A stretch of DNA of 64,000 nt. Origin: Pseudorhodobacter antarcticus (GTDB lineage: Bacteria; Pseudomonadota; Alphaproteobacteria; Rhodobacterales; Rhodobacteraceae). This document shows positions 60,708 through 64,000 of the stretch, one piece after another. The position numbers and the translations under genes are program-made. Location of the stretch: contig NZ_FOCO01000014.1 of assembly GCF_900110135.1 (NCBI RefSeq), forward strand, positions 1 to 64,000, written 5' to 3'. A model generated the notes under the pieces. The model saw only the letters and a list, made by a program, of their open reading frames with translations. It ran no database searches and had not been told where the DNA came from. Numbering within the stretch: the first letter of the stretch is position 1; each line of letters starts with the position of its first letter.

Positions 60708-61604
60708 TTAGGCAGGGATTGCCATGCCTTTGGCGCGCGCAAGGTCCCGCATTTTGTCTTGCAGCTTTTCAAATGCGCGCACTTCGATCTGGCGAATGCG
60801 TTCGCGCGACACGCCATAGCTTTCGGACAGCTCCTCTAGCGTGACGGGCACATCGGCGAGGCGGCGTTGGACCAAGATATCTTTTTCGCGGTCGTTCAGC
60901 ACGGTCATCGCCTGCACCATCATTTCGCGGCGCGTGTCCAACTCGTCTTTTTCGGCGTAATCATTGGCTTGGTCGCTGTCCTCATCTTCCAGCCAATCTT
61001 GCCATTGGGTCGCCCCTTCGCCATCCGACCCGACCGTTGCGTTCAAAGACGCATCGCCGCCCGACAAACGGCGGTTCATGGAGATCACTTCCGCCTCGGT
61101 CACGTTCAGGTCTTTTGCAATTTGGGCGACGTTTTCGGGGCGCAGATCGCCTTCCTCCAGCGCGCCGAGTTTTGCTTTGGCCTTACGAAGGTTGAAAAAC
61201 AGCTTTTTTTGCGCCGAAGTGGTGCCGAGTTTGACCAGCGACCACGACCGCAGGATGTATTCCTGAATAGAGGCGCGGATCCACCACATCGCATAGGTCG
61301 CAAGGCGAAAGCCCTTTTCGGGGTCGAACCGTTTGACGGCCTGCATCAAGCCCACGTTCGCCTCAGATATCACCTCGGCTTGCGGCAGGCCGTAGCCGCG
61401 GTAACCCATGGCGATTTTGGCAGCCAAACGCAGGTGCGAGGTGACCATTTTATGCGCCGCCGGGCTGTCTTGGTGATCGACCCAGCGTTTGGCGAGCATA
61501 TACTCCTCCTCCGGCTCCAACAGCGGAAACTTGCGAATTTCCTGCATGTAGCGGTTCAGGCCCTGTTCGGGGCTGGGGGCTGGCAGGTTTGCATACGTAC
61601 TCAT
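60708..61604 (-). CDS. rpoH: RNA polymerase sigma-32 factor
   Basis: 298 residues. Region 2 is SEANVGLMQAVKRFDPEKGF and RLATYAMWWIRASIQEYILR (RpoH box and -10 contact); region 3 follows QKKLFFNLRKAKAKLG, the RpoH-specific stretch; region 4 is LEELSESYGVSRERIRQIEV. The QKKLFFNLR motif separates RpoH from other group 2-3 sigma factors. It directs transcription of heat-shock or related stress genes. Rhodobacterales often have two RpoH proteins; which one this is cannot be told. Confidence 0.94.
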   Translation of the reverse strand: MSTYANLPAPSPEQGLNRYMQEIRKFPLLEPEEEYMLAKRWVDHQDSPAAHKMVTSHLRLAAKIAMGYRGYGLPQAEVISEANVGLMQAVKRFDPEKGFRLATYAMWWIRASIQEYILRSWSLVKLGTTSAQKKLFFNLRKAKAKLGALEEGDLRPENVAQIAKDLNVTEAEVISMNRRLSGGDASLNATVGSDGEGATQWQDWLEDEDSDQANDYAEKDELDTRREMMVQAMTVLNDREKDILVQRRLADVPVTLEELSESYGVSRERIRQIEVRAFEKLQDKMRDLARAKGMAIPA

Positions 61605-61775
61605 AATATCCTCCGTCCCGCTTTCGGTCTGTTGCCGCGCCGGGGAGTGGCGTTATTGTTCAGGAATTCGGGCACACCCCCTGTTGTGGCGGGTTGCCCA
61701 TTTACCTTCCTTTAACGAAAGATGCGCCTTGTTCCGTCGGAGTTAAAGATTTGTGTCGGCCAGATCACGGACATG

Positions 61776-62837
61776 TCAGATATCGTGCCCCAAAGCGGTT
61801 AACAAATCACGCATATCGGGCGGCAAATCGCTGGAAAATTCCAGCGCATCGCCCGTCACGGGATGCGTGAAACCAAGCGTCGCCGCGTGCAGCGCTTGGC
61901 GCGGAAAAGCGGCAACGGCGGCCACAGCGGGGGCACCCAGTGCCTTTTCGCTGACTTTGCGCCGGCGGCCATAGGTGGGGTCGCCGATCAAGCCGTGGCC
62001 TGCATGGGCCATGTGGACGCGGATTTGGTGCGTGCGCCCGGTTTCCAGCCAACATTCCACCAATGCCGCCACGGGGGGCAGACCGAATGTGGCCAGCGTG
62101 CGCGCGCGGGTCACGGCGTGGCGGCCCACCCCGTTGAAAAACACCGCTTGGCGTTGGCGGTCGGTTTTGTGGCGGGCAAGGTTTGTGGCGATGCGCAAAA
62201 TATTTCCCGGCTCAAAGCTCGCCCCTTCAATCCCGCGCAGGCGGGGGTCGGCGGCATCCGGCGCGCCGTTGACGATGGCAAGGTAGCGGCGGTTGACGGT
62301 GTGCGCCTCAAACTGCGCGGCCAAACCATGATGGGCGCGATCAGATTTGGCGACGACCAGCAAGCCGCTGGTTTCCTTGTCAATGCGGTGCACGATGCCG
62401 GGGCGTTTTTCGCCGCCCACCCCCGACAGGCTGCCGCCGAAATGATAGAGCAGCGCGTTGACCAGCGTGCCCGTCCACGATCCCGGCGCGGGATGCACAA
62501 CCATGCCCACGGGTTTGTCGATCACGATCAAATCGGCATCTTCCCACAGCACGGTCAGCGGAATATCCTCGGCCACGGTGTCCACCTCGCCCACCGCCTC
62601 CACCGTTAGGGTATAGGTTTGGCCTTCCTCCACCCGCGCTTTGGGGTTGGTGATGGGGGTGCCGTCAAGCGCCACTAGCCCATCCGCGATCATCTTCATC
62701 AAGCGCGAGCGTGACAGGGACGCATCCACTGGCACATCGCGCACAAGCGCTTTATCAAGGCGGTCTGGGGGGTCTTCGCCAATTGTGACGAGGAGGGCGG
62801 GGCCCATTTGCGCGATGGGATTGGAAGGATTGACCAT
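61776..62837 (-). CDS. RluD-type rRNA pseudouridine synthase
   Basis: 353 residues from ATG 62837; a shorter start at MGPALLVTIG (62807) is possible. An S4 domain (RLDKALVRDVPVDASLSRSR, about 28-47) precedes the catalytic domain: VIDKPVGMVVHPAPGSWTGT, HRIDKETSGLLVVAKSD with catalytic Asp near residue 157, and ECWLETGRTHQIRVHMAHAG. It isomerises uridines in 23S rRNA. The chosen start codon overlaps, on the other strand, the start codon of the next gene. Confidence 0.9.
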   Translation of the reverse strand: MVNPSNPIAQMGPALLVTIGEDPPDRLDKALVRDVPVDASLSRSRLMKMIADGLVALDGTPITNPKARVEEGQTYTLTVEAVGEVDTVAEDIPLTVLWEDADLIVIDKPVGMVVHPAPGSWTGTLVNALLYHFGGSLSGVGGEKRPGIVHRIDKETSGLLVVAKSDRAHHGLAAQFEAHTVNRRYLAIVNGAPDAADPRLRGIEGASFEPGNILRIATNLARHKTDRQRQAVFFNGVGRHAVTRARTLATFGLPPVAALVECWLETGRTHQIRVHMAHAGHGLIGDPTYGRRRKVSEKALGAPAVAAVAAFPRQALHAATLGFTHPVTGDALEFSSDLPPDMRDLLTALGHDI

Positions 62838-63153
62838 GGAACAGGCTCCGGCACCGGAAGGGCTTCCGCCCAGCCTTAGGTTTCTAAAAGGGTTGGTGAC
62901 TGTGCTGACACTCACCATGATTGTGGGGGTAATAACGGTGGTTGGCGTACTTGTCACCCGTATGCCGCAATCCTTTGCATCGGCACCTGTTGGACCGACC
63001 TTGCCAGCGGCGATTGTGCTGCCCGAGGGCGCGCGCGCGCAGGCGGTGACATTTGGCGCGGGATGGGTGGCGGTGGTGACACAGAATGACCGGATTTTGA
63101 TCTATTCCACTGCGGGCGCGTTGCGGCAGGAAGTGACTTTACTTCCCCAATGA
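62836..63153 (+). CDS. Small single-span membrane protein (DUF6476-like)
   Basis: 105 residues from ATG 62836, with GGAAGG 7 bases upstream. A proline-rich cytoplasmic start is followed by one membrane span (GLVTVLTLTMIVGVITVVGV, about 19-38) and a small beta-rich periplasmic part (VLPEGARAQAVTFGAGWVAV, then NDRILIYSTAGALRQEV). It resembles a short conserved Rhodobacterales family of unknown function. It is divergent from the pseudouridine synthase. Confidence 0.7.
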   Translation: MEQAPAPEGLPPSLRFLKGLVTVLTLTMIVGVITVVGVLVTRMPQSFASAPVGPTLPAAIVLPEGARAQAVTFGAGWVAVVTQNDRILIYSTAGALRQEVTLLPQ

Positions 63154-63208
63154 TTGCGGGGTCTAGTATGAAAAGCCAATCTGCGCACCCCCAAGGATAC
63201 CACCCAGC

Positions 63209-64000
63209 ATGTCGCATCCGGCCGATTCCCCCCGCAACGCGCGCGCCAGCGACCTGCAAGCAGAAGGGGCCAATAAATGGGGCAGCGCCCCTGAGGACCC
63301 GGTGATCGAGGAGATTAAGCGGCAGCGCGATTTGCTGGTGCATGAAGCGTGGGGGCGGTTGCCCTTGACCCTGCTGGCCGTGATGATGACGACGATTTAC
63401 CTGCCGGTTTGGGTGGCGGCCACCTGTGCGGCGCTGAACGTCGCGGCCGAGTGTGGGGCCATGCGCTACATGCGCGGGCTGGTGCCGCACCGCCACCCCC
63501 GCAGGTACAATTTCGTGGTGTTTTGCAGTGTCGCGTTGGAGTTTTTCTATGTCCTGCCTGCCGTGCTGGTTTGGCAATTGGATGCCAATTACGCCAAGGC
63601 GTTTGCGATGGGGATGCTGTGCATCACCTTGGTGCAAATGATTGCCGTGCGCACCATACACATGCGCTTTGGCTCTGCTACGCTGCTGGGGGCGGGCCTG
63701 CCGGCGGTGGTGGGCAACACGGTGTTTTGGGTCCAGATTGATGGGTATTGGGGGCTGCTGTCTTCCTCTCTCGCGCTGTTGGGTGGGATGGCGTATACGC
63801 TGCTGGCGATGCAATCGAGCAACCACATGCACCAAAGGGCCGCGCGCGATCGGGCGGTGGCCTTGGACAGTGCCAAGGCGAAAAGCCGGTTCTTGGCGCA
63901 GATGAGCCATGAATTGCGCACGCCGTTGAACGCGATTTTGGGCATGGGCCACGCGGAATTGCGCCGCAGCACAGATACGTTGGCGCAAAACCGGCTGTCG
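63209..64000 (+). CDS. Membrane sensor histidine kinase, 5' part
   Basis: 264 codons, open to the window end. The N-terminus (about 1-45) is cytoplasmic, then six or so membrane spans in three pairs (about 48-195) with short loops and no clear extracytoplasmic domain. The dimerisation/phosphoacceptor helix SKAKSRFLAQMSHELRTPLN (phospho-His in SHELRTP near residue 238) starts after a short linker. The ATPase domain lies beyond the window. Partner response regulator and signal are unknown. Confidence 0.85.
   Translation, partial: MSHPADSPRNARASDLQAEGANKWGSAPEDPVIEEIKRQRDLLVHEAWGRLPLTLLAVMMTTIYLPVWVAATCAALNVAAECGAMRYMRGLVPHRHPRRYNFVVFCSVALEFFYVLPAVLVWQLDANYAKAFAMGMLCITLVQMIAVRTIHMRFGSATLLGAGLPAVVGNTVFWVQIDGYWGLLSSSLALLGGMAYTLLAMQSSNHMHQRAARDRAVALDSAKAKSRFLAQMSHELRTPLNAILGMGHAELRRSTDTLAQNRLS

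Overview
The window looks like a chromosomal segment of an alphaproteobacterium of the Rhodobacterales (Roseobacter-type) group. This is inferred from gene content and order: CarD next to a 7Fe ferredoxin (FdxA), a SUV3-type helicase next to an S4 protein, split his genes around hisA-hisF-hisE, a sit/mnt manganese transporter with Mur-like boxes, hppD beside an Lrp-type regulator, and an RpoH close to an RluD-type synthase. Base composition is GC-rich and genes are packed with many 4-bp ATGA/GTGA overlaps. No database search was possible.

Layout. (1) 1-660: 3' end of an IS5-type transposase and a gene-free stretch. (2) 660-13136: a catabolic cluster. On the minus strand lie a GntR regulator, a creatininase-family amidohydrolase, a ketopantoate-reductase-like enzyme, an SDR, a polysaccharide/allantoinase-type deacetylase and an isoaspartyl peptidase. 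Divergently on the plus strand lie a five-gene peptide-type ABC importer and an M32 carboxypeptidase. The likely job is import and stepwise breakdown of a small amide or peptide-like nutrient; the substrate is not known. (3) 13137-19975: an accessory region bounded by tRNA-Tyr. It holds a three-gene unit (a circularly permuted photolyase-like flavoprotein, a membrane methyltransferase-like protein, a SAM methyltransferase), a permease cut off by an insertion sequence, and three IS3-family remnants. The most striking feature of the window is here: one IS3 (IS407-type) element carries six separate 37-46 bp palindromic inserts with a shared end sequence, and a seventh copy sits in a different IS3 remnant beside it. 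They behave like a miniature mobile palindrome that has invaded transposase genes.

(4) 20233-26161: rlmB, a CoA-binding protein, and hisE, hisF, hisA, hisH, hisB, interrupted by a DUF2147 exported protein and an EamA transporter. (5) 26229-30327: sitDCBA manganese/zinc importer (two Mur-like boxes upstream) and a lytic transglycosylase lipoprotein. (6) 30574-43333: metY, an aminotransferase, a SIMPL-domain protein, a large (1117 aa) fused pilus/secretion-like membrane protein, hppD, a possibly broken Lrp/AsnC regulator, a Kef-type antiporter, cobT and cobS. (7) 43386-48856: carD, fdxA, an S4 protein, a SUV3-like helicase, a TPR protein and an SCP2 protein. (8) 48853-54631: a lysophospholipase-like hydrolase and an Anbu (bacterial proteasome-related) operon of permuted ATP-grasp, alpha-E, transglutaminase-like and Anbu genes, with a 2-hydroxyacid dehydrogenase attached at its end. 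(9) 54840-59369: an M3 oligopeptidase, a sulfotransferase, a capsule-type glycan protein and a Gfo/Idh oxidoreductase. (10) 59535-64000: two small exported proteins behind three identical-type operator palindromes, rpoH, an RluD-type pseudouridine synthase, a small membrane protein and the start of a sensor histidine kinase that runs off the window.
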